Shown: positions 43,811 to 52,566, numbered from the stretch's first letter. The stretch is DNA of 64,000 nucleotides from Eoetvoesia sp035555955 (GCF_035555955.1 NZ_DATMGA010000039.1:1-64000); one strand, 5' to 3'. Notes: generated by a model from the letters alone, not told the origin. Numbers and translations: made by a program.

Positions 43811-46330
43811 TCAAAGCTCAAGGGGCAGCCAGCGGCCGAGCTCATAGCGCAGCAGCGCCTCTCCCTCGTAGCGCCACAACAACATCCAGCCGTTATCAAG
43901 CAGTTGGCCCAGGACGGCATTGCGCGCGATGACGTCTTCGATCGAGGCTGCGGGCGCATCGATCACGACGGTCAGACGGACGGGCTGGTGATACCAGCCA
44001 TCGCCATTGTGCAGGGACTGCCTGGGCAAGCCGATGCGAAGGTCTCCCCCATTACCTTCGAATACGCCCACGTGGCCATCCACGACGTTGTGCAGCACTT
44101 TGTTGCCCGAACCGTAATGCAACGGGTCGCAGGTAGAGGCGTGATACTGCCAGGAGAGCCAGTGAGTGACCAGCATGGGCCCCATCATGAGTTTTTCGAG
44201 CACGCTGCCGTCCTGATCGAACCGCGCATCGTAATCATGGAGATAGGCGCGATCAAGCACCCGGCCGCGACTGCGCTCCCGCGAACCAATGATGAACGCC
44301 GCATTGCGGGTGAGCCCCCATTCCGGCCGGGTCTGGGAACCATCGTTGGCCCTGCGCCGGAAGGCTTTCAGCAAGGCTTCGGGGGAAAGACCGGCATCCA
44401 TCCAAAGCGTCGGCGCGCGCTCGCGGCGGATACGGTCGCCCGCCTGCTCGAAGGCCTGTTCCATTTTCTTCCAGCGTGCTTGCGCCGCCGGCGGCAGCAG
44501 ATCGAGGTCGAAGCCGGTTACTTCGTCGGTGGTCGTGTTGTGCAAGGCTCCCATGAATACCGTGTCAAACGGAATGCCGATGCCACGCAGCCGCAACCCC
44601 TCGCGTACGTCCGGCTCGTTCAGCAGGTATGCCAGAGCGCGCGCATTGGCCTCGCCTGGCCGGCCATGGCAAGCTCCGCAATCGAGCGTCGACGCATGCG
44701 CGTTATTGGTGCTGTGTCCGGCATGGCCGCATAGTACGACCAGCGGCGCCAGACGGTCGTCGAGCCCCATCGTATGCAAGATACCCGCGGCGAGCTCCAC
44801 CCGTTCTTCGACATCGAGTCCGGTGATCCTCGGCCGGCACCGCTCTTGCATGGAAACCGGCAAGCCGATGCGATCCGCGCTGACACGCGCCGCCGCTGGC
44901 GGTCTGATCCAGCGCGCGATCTTGCCGAGATACCTGACACCAAATACTTCGACGAAGGAAAAGGCCGTACTGGACCAGCGCACGGTGCCAAGCCACTGAT
45001 CATACTGCGCCAACCGCCTCCGGCGGGCCGATCGCGCTTGCTCCGACCTGGCATCGTCGTCAATGGCCGCCTCCCCGGATGCTGTCACCACATCCTGAAC
45101 CGCGATATTGGGGTAGGCCAGCCCCGGCAACTGAGGCCGGTGAACGTCGGTGCCCAGCAAGTTGTAATGAATGGGAAGCCCGAAGAAGCCCGCAAACGCC
45201 CGCGTCTGGACACCGGGCCACACCGCTTCCAACGAGCGCCGCATAAGCTCGCTGCGCGTATCGATGCAAAAAACAGCCTGAACCTCGGGCTTTTGTTGCA
45301 CAGCCGGCGATACGGGCGTGCGCAGCGTTTGAGCGAACCCTCGCTGAAAACTGATATCGAGCGCGTGTTGCCAAAACTCGTCCACCAACAGCGACGTCTC
45401 GGCCTGCGCAACGCGCTGACCGAAATCCCGCCAATTCTCACCAAGCGCCGCAATTGCCGCGCGCCGCGTCGCGCGCGGCATGGAACGAACAAGCAAGGCT
45501 TCCCAGGCAACCCGACAAACAAGCAGTTCACGCAGCCTAGGATCTTCCTGCCCGGAGGGAGCCTTCTGCCAGCCTACATACGCGCACCACGAAGCCCAGC
45601 CATTGATCGACAGCAGCAACGCCTCGAAGTAATCTTCCCAACTCGACTCTTCGAGTGAAAGCTCGGCCATCGCCCAATGCAATGCATCCTCCGCCCGCAA
45701 CGGCAGTTTGCGCAATTGTTTCATGAACCCCGGCAGGCCAAGCCTTGAACTCAGGCCATGATCGCCCGCCATGCTCTCGCGCCAGAAACCATACAGGCTG
45801 GGGCTGCCCGCAGCACGCCAGTGTGCTTCATGGCGATCGAAATAGGTTGCACAAGTCTGACTGATCTGGAACACAATGGCTGCCCGCCACGGCCAGCGTT
45901 TATTCCGCTGCTGCGCGTCGTCAAGCAGGTCCACCAGAAGCGGCTCACGGCGTATGGCAGGCACGCCGGCCAACTCGGCAATGCAATGCTCGGCCGTCAG
46001 TGCATAGGCGCCGGATCCAGCATGAACCTTCAACGCAGCGTCCAGATCAGCACGCGTGATGCGGGCCGCCTCCCATTCTTGCTTGATGTAATCCCGCGCG
46101 GGAAACACATGAAAGTCGCCCAGTACCGCCAGACGCGCCGCCACGTGGCGGATCGGCATGCCAATGCGGCGCCAGTGCGGATTGGTCGCCACCGCCTGAT
46201 CCAGAGGCCAGGCCGCCATGATACGGGAACAGGCATGCGCCGCAGCTCTCTGCAACATTGCATCATCGAGGCCCGAGGCTGTCGTGACGGGTTCATCCAC
46301 AGGGCTTGCAAGAGACATAACGGCATTCAT
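43811..46330 (-). CDS. dabA: Inorganic carbon accumulation subunit DabA (UPF0753/DUF2309)
   Basis: The 839-aa product matches DabA along its length. The beta-carbonic-anhydrase-like zinc site residues are present as C355 and D357 (V-F-C-I-D-T-R) and H536 and C551 (C-G-H-A-G and L-D-C-G-A-C-H-G), with the same 15-residue gap between the last two as in the Halothiobacillus protein. DabA is thought to turn CO2 into bicarbonate, driven by ion flow through DabB. ATG 46330 overlaps the dabB stop (ATGA); an ATG six codons earlier is less likely. Confidence 0.93.
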   Translation of the reverse strand: MNAVMSLASPVDEPVTTASGLDDAMLQRAAAHACSRIMAAWPLDQAVATNPHWRRIGMPIRHVAARLAVLGDFHVFPARDYIKQEWEAARITRADLDAALKVHAGSGAYALTAEHCIAELAGVPAIRREPLLVDLLDDAQQRNKRWPWRAAIVFQISQTCATYFDRHEAHWRAAGSPSLYGFWRESMAGDHGLSSRLGLPGFMKQLRKLPLRAEDALHWAMAELSLEESSWEDYFEALLLSINGWASWCAYVGWQKAPSGQEDPRLRELLVCRVAWEALLVRSMPRATRRAAIAALGENWRDFGQRVAQAETSLLVDEFWQHALDISFQRGFAQTLRTPVSPAVQQKPEVQAVFCIDTRSELMRRSLEAVWPGVQTRAFAGFFGLPIHYNLLGTDVHRPQLPGLAYPNIAVQDVVTASGEAAIDDDARSEQARSARRRRLAQYDQWLGTVRWSSTAFSFVEVFGVRYLGKIARWIRPPAAARVSADRIGLPVSMQERCRPRITGLDVEERVELAAGILHTMGLDDRLAPLVVLCGHAGHSTNNAHASTLDCGACHGRPGEANARALAYLLNEPDVREGLRLRGIGIPFDTVFMGALHNTTTDEVTGFDLDLLPPAAQARWKKMEQAFEQAGDRIRRERAPTLWMDAGLSPEALLKAFRRRANDGSQTRPEWGLTRNAAFIIGSRERSRGRVLDRAYLHDYDARFDQDGSVLEKLMMGPMLVTHWLSWQYHASTCDPLHYGSGNKVLHNVVDGHVGVFEGNGGDLRIGLPRQSLHNGDGWYHQPVRLTVVIDAPAASIEDVIARNAVLGQLLDNGWMLLWRYEGEALLRYELGRWLPLEL

Positions 46331-47928
46331 GATTCGAGCCGGCGGCAATCAAATTCGCGCGGGATCCAGGGCGCCCGCACAGCTCCTCTGTCGGCTCCGG
46401 CCCAGCCGACAGGCCACAGCTTCAACACCCAGTGGGTGTAGCCTTCGTCCATATAAAAACCAGCGTACACCCAGCGGCGCACGGTCACGAGCGACTGCGG
46501 CCAAAGTTGGAACGCCGTCATTTCGAGATACATCACCCCCATTCCGACCAAGGCGACGATACCCGCGGCGGTCAGCGGATCGCTGTCTGCGCCGATCGGT
46601 GCGTGATCCACGACACTTGAGGCAAATGTCAAAAAAGCGGTTGCAGCCAGCCCAACCCCTATCCGGGCAAACGCCAGGCTTGCGCAACCCCGCTCCATCC
46701 TGGGCATCCACAGAAGAGGCGCCCAAGCCAGCGCCAGCACGGCACTCCACCACCATGGCCATGCGTGATTGCCCATCACGGACTGAAGGGCGAACACGAT
46801 GGCAAGCGCGACGGGCACCGCTACAACCATGCTTGAACCCGAATTCCGGGTCTCTCCCGTAATGAGTTTGCGATTGGATTCCGCCACGGCGCTGGACGCG
46901 CTCAAGAAGCTATGAGCCTTGTAAAGCGAATGGCCCAGCAGATGCAACGCCGCGAAGAGGTATAGACCCAGACCGCACTCCAGCAGCATGAAACCCATCT
47001 GGGCGATTGTGGACCATGCCAGATGCACTTTCTGGCTGACGCGGGTAAGCAGCACCAACCCCGCCACCATCGCCGACACCATGCCGAACACCACCAGCAA
47101 CCAACGCGCGGCAAGCGACACGCCTAGCAAAGGGGAGAACAACACCAGCACGTAGCCGCCGAGGTTGACCACGCCGGCGTGCAGCAACGCCGATACAGGA
47201 GTGGGTGCTTCCATCACTTGCACCAGCCAGCCGTGTACCGGCATCAGCGCCGTGCGCGCAATGACCGCCAGCACCAGGCAAACACCGCTCCAGGCAAGGG
47301 GCGCAGAAGCATGGCCTGCGGCGATATACGCCCGCAAGGCGGAGAACGATCCGCTGCCCACCTGTGACCACGCAAGAATCGCCGCGATGACGAGGAGGAC
47401 ATCGGCCGCCCGATCCGTCACCATTTTCTTGTGCGCCGCCAACAATGCGAACGGCCTGTCCTTGTAGAAGCACAACAGATGATGCATTGCGTACTGAATG
47501 GCCGCCCACGCAGCGATCAGGATGATCCAGTGGTTAGCCAACAACAGAAGATGCACGGCGGCCAGCACGGCGGCCAAGGCGGTAATGTACACCTGCTGAT
47601 GCGGCTCGCCCTTCAGATGATTGGATGAGTAAACACCGATGGCGGCGCCCAGCAACTGGACCAGGAGGCTCACCCAGGCACTAAGCTGGCCCGTGGCGAG
47701 CCAGCCGCTCACCCCCGTCCCCGGGGCACCGTGCGCCGGCGCGAGCATCAATTGTGAAACGAGCCCGGCCAGGGAAAAGGCCAGCGCGGCAAACGTGAAT
47801 ACATTGAACTGCCGCCACATTCGCTGCACGGATGCATGACTGCGCCCCCCTCCAAATACTGCTAACGACATCGCCACGACAGGCATCAGTGCAAACGCGA
47901 AGTTCAGCTCGTACGACAAATCCAACAC
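46327..47928 (-). CDS. dabB: Inorganic carbon accumulation subunit DabB (proton-translocating antiporter family)
   Basis: The 533-aa membrane protein belongs to the Nuo/Mrp antiporter family with some 14 segments, and carries the conserved H-G-W-L-V-Q-V-M-E-A-P-T-P-V-S-A-L-L-H-A-G motif and a Lys/His network (V-S-Q-K-V-H-L, H-S-L-Y-K-A-H). It forms the cation-conducting partner of DabA. It starts with GTG behind GGAGA and is divergent from a LysR gene. DabB is a subset of NuoL-like proteins; the adjacent dabA fixes its identity. Confidence 0.92.
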   Translation of the reverse strand: MLDLSYELNFAFALMPVVAMSLAVFGGGRSHASVQRMWRQFNVFTFAALAFSLAGLVSQLMLAPAHGAPGTGVSGWLATGQLSAWVSLLVQLLGAAIGVYSSNHLKGEPHQQVYITALAAVLAAVHLLLLANHWIILIAAWAAIQYAMHHLLCFYKDRPFALLAAHKKMVTDRAADVLLVIAAILAWSQVGSGSFSALRAYIAAGHASAPLAWSGVCLVLAVIARTALMPVHGWLVQVMEAPTPVSALLHAGVVNLGGYVLVLFSPLLGVSLAARWLLVVFGMVSAMVAGLVLLTRVSQKVHLAWSTIAQMGFMLLECGLGLYLFAALHLLGHSLYKAHSFLSASSAVAESNRKLITGETRNSGSSMVVAVPVALAIVFALQSVMGNHAWPWWWSAVLALAWAPLLWMPRMERGCASLAFARIGVGLAATAFLTFASSVVDHAPIGADSDPLTAAGIVALVGMGVMYLEMTAFQLWPQSLVTVRRWVYAGFYMDEGYTHWVLKLWPVGWAGADRGAVRAPWIPREFDCRRLES

Positions 47929-47960
47929 ACTCTCTCCAGAAAACGACGAGCGTATTCTTC

Positions 47961-48019
47961 CTGTTTTTATATGTTCTGTAAATTACATTTATAATATTGA
48001 TAAATTCTATAAAACAGAA
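47961..48019. promoter_or_regulatory. AT-rich control region with inverted repeats between dabB and LysR gene
   Basis: CTGTTTTTATA at 47961 faces TATAAAACAG ending at 48018, and TTCTGT at 47974 faces ACAGAA ending at 48019. The repeats lie in the 93-bp divergent gap, which is markedly AT-rich compared with its flanks. They could be LysR-type operator arms that control dabBA and the regulator. Inferred from symmetry. Confidence 0.45.
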
Positions 48020-48021
48020 CG

Positions 48022-48924
48022 ATGGACATCAGCCAGCTGAATTTCAGACATTTGTTCTACTTCTGGCGCGTCGCCAAGAAGGGCTCGCTTACGCATGCCG
48101 CCGAGCAGATGCATACCTCCCAATCCGCCGTCTCGACACAGATCAAGCAACTCGAGAACCGTCTGGGCACGCCTTTGTTCGACCGCCGCGGACGGCGCCT
48201 GGAGCTCACCGCGACAGGCCAGCAAGTCTTCGCCTATGCCGACAACATCTTCGATATGGGTGAGCAAATGCTGGGATGGCTTGAAGGCCGCGACGAAGGC
48301 ACGACTCATGTGCGCGTGGGAAGCGTTTCGACCATGTCACGCAACTTTCAGGTTAATTGGCTACGCCCCTTGTTTCGCGATCCGACAGTGGTCCTGTCCG
48401 TGGATTCGGGGTCGTTGCAGGCCTTGGTCGAGCGTCTCTTGCACCATCAACTGGACGTGGTGCTCGCCAACGAGCCTGTTCCTTCCGACCCATCCCGCCC
48501 GGTGTCTTCGCGCTTTCTCGGCAGTCAGGTCATCTCGTTGGTTGGCCGGGCGGACCGCTGGTCAGGCGCCACACTGCGCGTCCCTCAAGATCTTGACAAC
48601 GTCGAAATGGCCATGCCAAGCACGCGCCACAGTGTGCGCGCGCAATTCGATGCCTTGTGTTTTTCCGCCGGCGTACAGCCAAGGCTGCGTGCCGAGATCG
48701 ACGACATGACGATGTTGCGGCTGGTGGCGCGCGACAGTGGCTGGATCACGGTATTGCCGGAAGTAGTGGTGCAGGATGAACTGCATTCCGGCGAGCTGGT
48801 GCACGTCGGAGAATCCTCGGAGCTTACCGAACATTTCTACGCGATCACGGTTCAACACAGCCATCCGGTAGGCCCGCTCAACCAGCTGCTGGCTCGTGCG
48901 GCCACGAAGGGTGTGTTTACTTGA
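48022..48924 (+). CDS. LysR-family regulator of the dab operon (putative)
   Basis: The 300-aa product starts M-D-I-S-Q-L-N-F-R-H-L-F-Y-F-W-R-V-A and has the winged helix at about 6-64 (H-T-S-Q-S-A-V-S-T-Q-I-K-Q-L). The N-terminal pattern is that of NhaR-type LysR proteins, named for ion-response regulators. It is divergent from dabBA, so it probably controls carbon accumulation in response to CO2, pH or ions. There is no strong ribosome site. Fifty bases after its stop an IS element is inserted. Confidence 0.87.
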   Translation: MDISQLNFRHLFYFWRVAKKGSLTHAAEQMHTSQSAVSTQIKQLENRLGTPLFDRRGRRLELTATGQQVFAYADNIFDMGEQMLGWLEGRDEGTTHVRVGSVSTMSRNFQVNWLRPLFRDPTVVLSVDSGSLQALVERLLHHQLDVVLANEPVPSDPSRPVSSRFLGSQVISLVGRADRWSGATLRVPQDLDNVEMAMPSTRHSVRAQFDALCFSAGVQPRLRAEIDDMTMLRLVARDSGWITVLPEVVVQDELHSGELVHVGESSELTEHFYAITVQHSHPVGPLNQLLARAATKGVFT

Positions 48925-49035
48925 CGGTACCTTCATCCAAACTGTTGCTTGGAAACCCAATAAATATTGGAATCAGAGGTGGCTCCGATTGTTTGGACAG
49001 TATTTTGAGATTTTAAGTGGAACGCTCCGGGCACA

Positions 49036-49866
49036 TCATGCTGCCGTTTTAATCGCAGGCAGCGTCGCGAAGTATGCCTCATCGGGGGTCTGATCGGCCA
49101 AACTGGAGTGAGGGCGCCTCTGGTTGTACAACTGGATATACGCCCCGATGGACTGCCTGGCCTGGCTGACCGATTCGTAGGCCTTCAGATACACCTCCTC
49201 GTACTTGATGCTGCGCCATACCCGTTCGACAAACACGTTGTCGCGCCAGCTTCCCTTGCCATCCATGGATAACCGGATGCCTCGGCTTTGTACCGCTTCA
49301 GCGAAGGCGCTGGCTGTGAATTGGCTGCCCTGATCGGTATTGACGATATCAGGCAACCCGTAGCGGGTAAAGGCTTCTTCCAAGGCGTCAACGGCATGCA
49401 CCGCTTCCAGCGTGATGGCCACCCGATGAGCCAGAACCTTGCGACTGGCCCAGTCTACGACTGCGGTCAGATACACAAAGCCCCGAGCCATCGGGATATA
49501 GGTCGTATCCAGCGCCCACACCTGATTGGCCCGGTTAATCCGCATATCGCGCAGCAGGTACGGCCAAACTTTGTGCTGGACGTTGCGCCGGCTCGTGTTG
49601 GGCTTGCAATACAGCGCCTTAACGCCCATGCGTTTCATCAGGGTGCCCACGTGTCGTCGGCCGACCTCATGGCCCTCACGGCGCAGTAGCCGCGCCAGCA
49701 TGCGGGCCCCGGCAAACGGAAACTCCAGATGCAGCTCGTCGATCCGGCGCATCAACATCAGATCTCTATCGTTGACAGGCCGGGCCTGATAATACACGCT
49801 CGATCGAGCAATCCCCACCAATTTGGCCTGGCGTGACACCGGCAGTGCATGCGTACGGTCTATCAT
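49036..49866 (-). CDS. IS3-family transposase OrfB (DDE integrase domain)
   Basis: The 276-aa product has the rve integrase core with the DDE residues in W-A-L-D-T-T-Y, V-N-T-D-Q-G-S-Q-F and N-V-F-V-E-R-V-W, and the C-terminal Y-N-Q-R-R-P-H-S motif. The N-terminal part is the HTH_21-like region. Its ATG overlaps the orfA stop by 4 bp, but the functional transposase is probably the OrfAB fusion made by -1 frameshifting upstream. Confidence 0.93.
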   Translation of the reverse strand: MIDRTHALPVSRQAKLVGIARSSVYYQARPVNDRDLMLMRRIDELHLEFPFAGARMLARLLRREGHEVGRRHVGTLMKRMGVKALYCKPNTSRRNVQHKVWPYLLRDMRINRANQVWALDTTYIPMARGFVYLTAVVDWASRKVLAHRVAITLEAVHAVDALEEAFTRYGLPDIVNTDQGSQFTASAFAEAVQSRGIRLSMDGKGSWRDNVFVERVWRSIKYEEVYLKAYESVSQARQSIGAYIQLYNQRRPHSSLADQTPDEAYFATLPAIKTAA

Positions 49867-50171
49867 CGCTTTGCGCTCAGCACTCCCGCCTTGGTGAGCG
49901 CGCTTTCTAAAAAATCATTCTCCAGCGTGAGCTGGCCGATCTTGGCATGTAGCACCTTCAGATCGACCGGCGGCTCGTTGTTGCTCTGTCCTGCCGACCC
50001 GAATACGTCCGCCGCCTTCTCCTGCAACTGCCGCTTCCATTCCGTGATCTGGTTCGGATGCACATCAAATTGCTGAGCCAGTTCGGCCAGGGTGCGATCC
50101 CCCTTGACCGCCGCCAAGGCCACCTTGGCCTTGAACGCCGCTGAGTGTGTTCGTCTCGTTCTCTTGGTCAT
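49863..50171 (-). CDS. IS3-family transposase OrfA
   Basis: The 102-aa product has a helix-turn-helix of the HTH_8/Tnp_1 type (F-K-A-K-V-A-L-A-A-V-K, L-A-Q-Q-F-D-V-H-P-N-Q-I-T-E-W-K) and a leucine-zipper-like region (L-H-A-K-I-G-Q-L-T-L-E-N-D-F-L). It binds the IS ends. The end of the gene holds the slippery heptamer at 49908-49914. Confidence 0.93.
   Translation of the reverse strand: MTKRTRRTHSAAFKAKVALAAVKGDRTLAELAQQFDVHPNQITEWKRQLQEKAADVFGSAGQSNNEPPVDLKVLHAKIGQLTLENDFLESALTKAGVLSAKR
49908..49914 (-). promoter_or_regulatory. Slippery heptamer T-TTT-TTA for -1 frameshifting
   Basis: On the minus strand the orfA frame reads GAT TTT TTA, so T-TTT-TTA is in the canonical X-XXY-YYZ phase. The orfB frame is exactly -1 relative to orfA and stays open from this point through the orfB start, so slippage yields an OrfAB fusion as in other IS3 elements. 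Confidence 0.85.
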
Positions 50172-50269
50172 CTCTCTGGTTCCTTTACCGGCATTATCGC
50201 CGGATCAGGCCCAGAGCTCTCCACTTATCGGACTGTCTGAATTTCCGCCGCCACCTCTAAGTAACCGCA

Positions 50270-51241
50270 TCAGACTCTCTCAATTCTGTCTACGCCTAGC
50301 TGCTTGAGGAGCTGTTGGTGCTTATCGTCAAACCACCCACGAGACTTCTTTCTACCCCCAATTTGACCTGCATCATTCATCAACTTCACCATGATCGCTT
50401 CAAGCTCGCAACGATCCTGGACTACGTAGTACAGAAGCTCAAAATTATTATTTGTAAACGAGGACTCTAGGGCCAACAATTGCTCCCCCTCACGCAGAAT
50501 CCGATCTACGTCTCCAAGCTTGTTCACCAGCCGATCCACCTCTGATGCCTTCGATGAATCCTCAATCGTCTCCGCTTCATCATAAACAATGCTCACATCC
50601 TTCATCGATTGAAATAGCTGATAAAAGGACTCTGGCTGGATTAGGGCCAAACCATTGAACGACCCTAACTTGACCTGAATTACGCTTCTTTCCTGCTTCT
50701 GCTTGCCATTATCGTCGACATACGGCCTAAGCTTGACTCCTTTAACCAGGACATCTGGCTTACCACTTCTCCCCAATGTAATCAGCTGGCGCCTTGTGTT
50801 CTCCCCGAAATCCGAAATAAGCGCATTAGTTCTAGATTTCAAGGACTCCAACCGGCTACGCATCTGGCCTAGTTGCTCTAGGCGAATAGGCTTCTGGGAA
50901 ATTAGCTCTTTGAGCGCGGCAATGCTCTGCTTCCGGCGCTTTTCATTGTTATAGAGCTTACGATCACCTATGAGCTTGGACTCCAAAGAAAACTGAGCTG
51001 ACGCACAATTGTTCCCCAGCAAGGTCACAGTTCCATCTAGAAGCTCAATCAGCCAGCCACGCCGATGGGAGTGAAGACACAAATTGCCGTTCTCTTTCTG
51101 GAAACAGCATTCCACTTCCTCACCAAAGTGATAATCCCCTACTAGCCCTTTGTAAGTAGCTTTGGTCAGGGGGTTATTTTCAACGAAATTTGGAAGCTCT
51201 CGAATTTCATCGGGGCTAGAAAATGTCCGAATATCCATCAT
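50270..51241 (-). CDS. Unrecognised protein in island
   Basis: The 323-aa product (ATG 51241; an in-frame GTG lies six codons earlier) is not recognised. The N-terminal 90 or so residues hold a possible small metal-binding fold (C-C-F-Q, C-L-H-S-H, N-N-C-A). The rest looks mostly helical with coiled-coil character (L-G-Q-M-R-S-R-L-E-S-L-K-S-R, E-V-D-R-L-V-N-K-L-G-D-V-D-R) and a lysine-rich C-terminus. Codon use and base composition are more AT-rich than in the surrounding genes. It lies between an IS3 element and ISL3 debris beside tRNA-Val, so it is likely acquired DNA. Confidence 0.7.
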   Translation of the reverse strand: MMDIRTFSSPDEIRELPNFVENNPLTKATYKGLVGDYHFGEEVECCFQKENGNLCLHSHRRGWLIELLDGTVTLLGNNCASAQFSLESKLIGDRKLYNNEKRRKQSIAALKELISQKPIRLEQLGQMRSRLESLKSRTNALISDFGENTRRQLITLGRSGKPDVLVKGVKLRPYVDDNGKQKQERSVIQVKLGSFNGLALIQPESFYQLFQSMKDVSIVYDEAETIEDSSKASEVDRLVNKLGDVDRILREGEQLLALESSFTNNNFELLYYVVQDRCELEAIMVKLMNDAGQIGGRKKSRGWFDDKHQQLLKQLGVDRIERV

Positions 51242-51259
51242 GAAGAGGTCGTACTCCAC

Positions 51260-51856
51260 GCGATTGACACACGGCTATTATACTGTACAAAAACACAGAT
51301 GAAACAAAGGATAATGGCTAACCCCTGCCACCCGCACTCTGATGGAAATGCAGGTATTACCTGCCGTAGAACAGCTATCTATACTCCAACCATAGCGGAA
51401 GATTGTTTAAATCAATATTTGCTTTACCCGAGGGGCATAACTCTAGATGAGCAAACAAATAGCGCCCTGAATCATCAGGTACTCGAAAGCTGTCAGCGGT
51501 TGAAAATCAGTGTTCCCGCTTTATGCGAGCTCAGGCTTGGTGGCCGTCGCAGTGACATGCGGCATTGGCGGCAAACTCTCCGAATCAGCTTCTTGGCAGA
51601 AGTAGTGGTGGCTATGAACGATCAAACAGGGTGTATGTGTCAATTTGGCAAAGCAACGCTCTTGATGCATGGCTTTCTCGTCTCTCCGATCTGGTGGAGG
51701 AGGCTTCTTTGGTTATCAACTAACCGGCAGATTGAACCCCAAGGCGGAAACCTCAGCATCTTCCGGGCGAGACTATAGGGATCAAGATTTGAATTTCTTG
51801 TAGCCACATGTTTTCCATACTTTTTCCATACCCACCCAATCAAAGATGGGCCCTAA
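51260..51856. other. About 600 bp without a clear gene
   Basis: The AT-richer stretch between the unrecognised gene and the ISL3 remnant has a 159-codon open frame at 51299-51778 without a family resemblance or ribosome site. It may be decayed mobile DNA. Nothing else could be identified. Confidence 0.5.
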
Positions 51857-51955
51857 ATGCCCTCGCGCCGAGCGTATGGATTCAGGAATTTTGAGAATTA
51901 CCGCCTGCGAGTCTTGGCTCAATGCGGGTGGAATGGTGTGATTAACCGAGTGTGA
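51857..51955 (+). pseudogene. C-terminal remnant of an ISL3-family transposase
   Basis: The frame reads R-R-A-Y-G-F-R-N-F-E-N-Y-R-L-R-V-L and then A-Q-C-G-W-N-G-V before a stop at 51955. This is the typical end of ISL3-family (IS204/IS1001/IS1165) transposases. An in-frame stop directly upstream shows that the rest of the gene is gone. The tandem inverted-repeat copies that follow are the matching end of the same element. Confidence 0.75.
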
Positions 51956-52079
51956 TGAATGCCCTGATCCCCCGATAATGGGGAAGAGCCTGATTAACCG
52001 AGTGTGATGAATGCCCTGATCCCCCGATAATGGGGAAGAGCCGAAGAATGTCCAGATCCCCCGTTTATGGGGTAGAGCC
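51939..52079. repeat. Tandem copies of an ISL3-type terminal inverted repeat
   Basis: Two exact 52-bp units (51939-51990 and 51991-52042) are followed by a diverged third copy (52043-52079). On the reverse strand each unit begins GGCTCT and contains a hairpin of CCCC and GGGG around ATTATC, which resembles ISL3-family ends. The transposase remnant stop lies inside the first unit, so the IS end was duplicated at least once. A further short AGAGCCTGAT follows. Confidence 0.75.
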
Positions 52080-52106
52080 TAGAGCCTGATTTAAAAATGG
52101 ATTTTT

Positions 52107-52181
52107 TGGTGGGCGGTACTGGGTTCGAACCAGTGACCCCTGCCGTGTGAAGGCAGTGCTCTACCACTGAGCTAACCGCCC
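52107..52181 (-). tRNA. tRNA-Val (anticodon CAC)
   Basis: The 75-nt cloverleaf starts GGGCGGT and ends ACCGCCC-A-CCA, so CCA is encoded. It has a GCTC-AGTGGTA-GAGC D arm, a CTGCC-TTCACAC-GGCAG anticodon arm giving CAC, and a T arm with GGTTCGAAC. All stems pair. It reads GTG valine codons. The 3' end faces the mobile-element region, as is usual for tRNA integration sites. Confidence 0.93.
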
Positions 52182-52566
52182 AAGTCTTGATTGATAAGGC
52201 TTTTCTTGCCGGGAACGGCCGCTATTGCTGGTCCCGATTCGCCTATTTTGTCCCTTATTTGCTCCATGCATTCGCGCAATGGGCCGGCAAGCGCCGTATA
52301 AGGGCCACAAAACTTAGAGCAAGAGAGTATAACAGATTTCCACAGGAGCAACCGCAAGCCGCCAAAGCATCAATCGATGCCGATGCGGCCCCCCTGACCA
52401 CCCTTGCATCGCCTCCTATCGCACTGGCAATTCCCATTGTTGATTCGGCAATTCAAGTATAAAGTTTCCATCCAGCAATAATCCATATCAACGAGACAAC
52501 AATCCATCGGCTGGTCCGGACAAGAGCAGCCTGGACCATCGTGCAAAGCACTGGCAGGAACGATCC
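52182..52566. other. 385-bp intergenic region, no gene seen
   Basis: The stretch between tRNA-Val and the histidine kinase gene should contain both divergent promoters. No convincing -35/-10 pair, hairpin or coding frame was found. Confidence 0.5.

Larger units (their letters stand above)
48975..50258 (-). mobile_element. IS3-family insertion sequence, complete
   Basis: A 1284-bp element bounded by imperfect inverted repeats: both ends begin AGAGGTGGC and share GACAGT about 23 bases in. It holds orfA and orfB on the minus strand. No target-site duplication is seen next to the repeats, which may mean rearrangement, or that the true tips are a few bases off. Intact genes and frameshift signal suggest it is or was recently active. 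Confidence 0.88.

Noticed and set aside
48970..50265. Target-site duplication around the IS3 element
   Set aside because: Flanking bases outside the inverted repeats do not match, so none is claimed.
51299..51778. 159-codon open frame on the + strand in the island
   Set aside because: No family resemblance, no ribosome site and odd composition; more likely chance in decayed mobile DNA.
51939..52079. Possible CRISPR array from direct repeats
   Set aside because: Units are contiguous with no spacers and match IS ends; no cas genes in the window.
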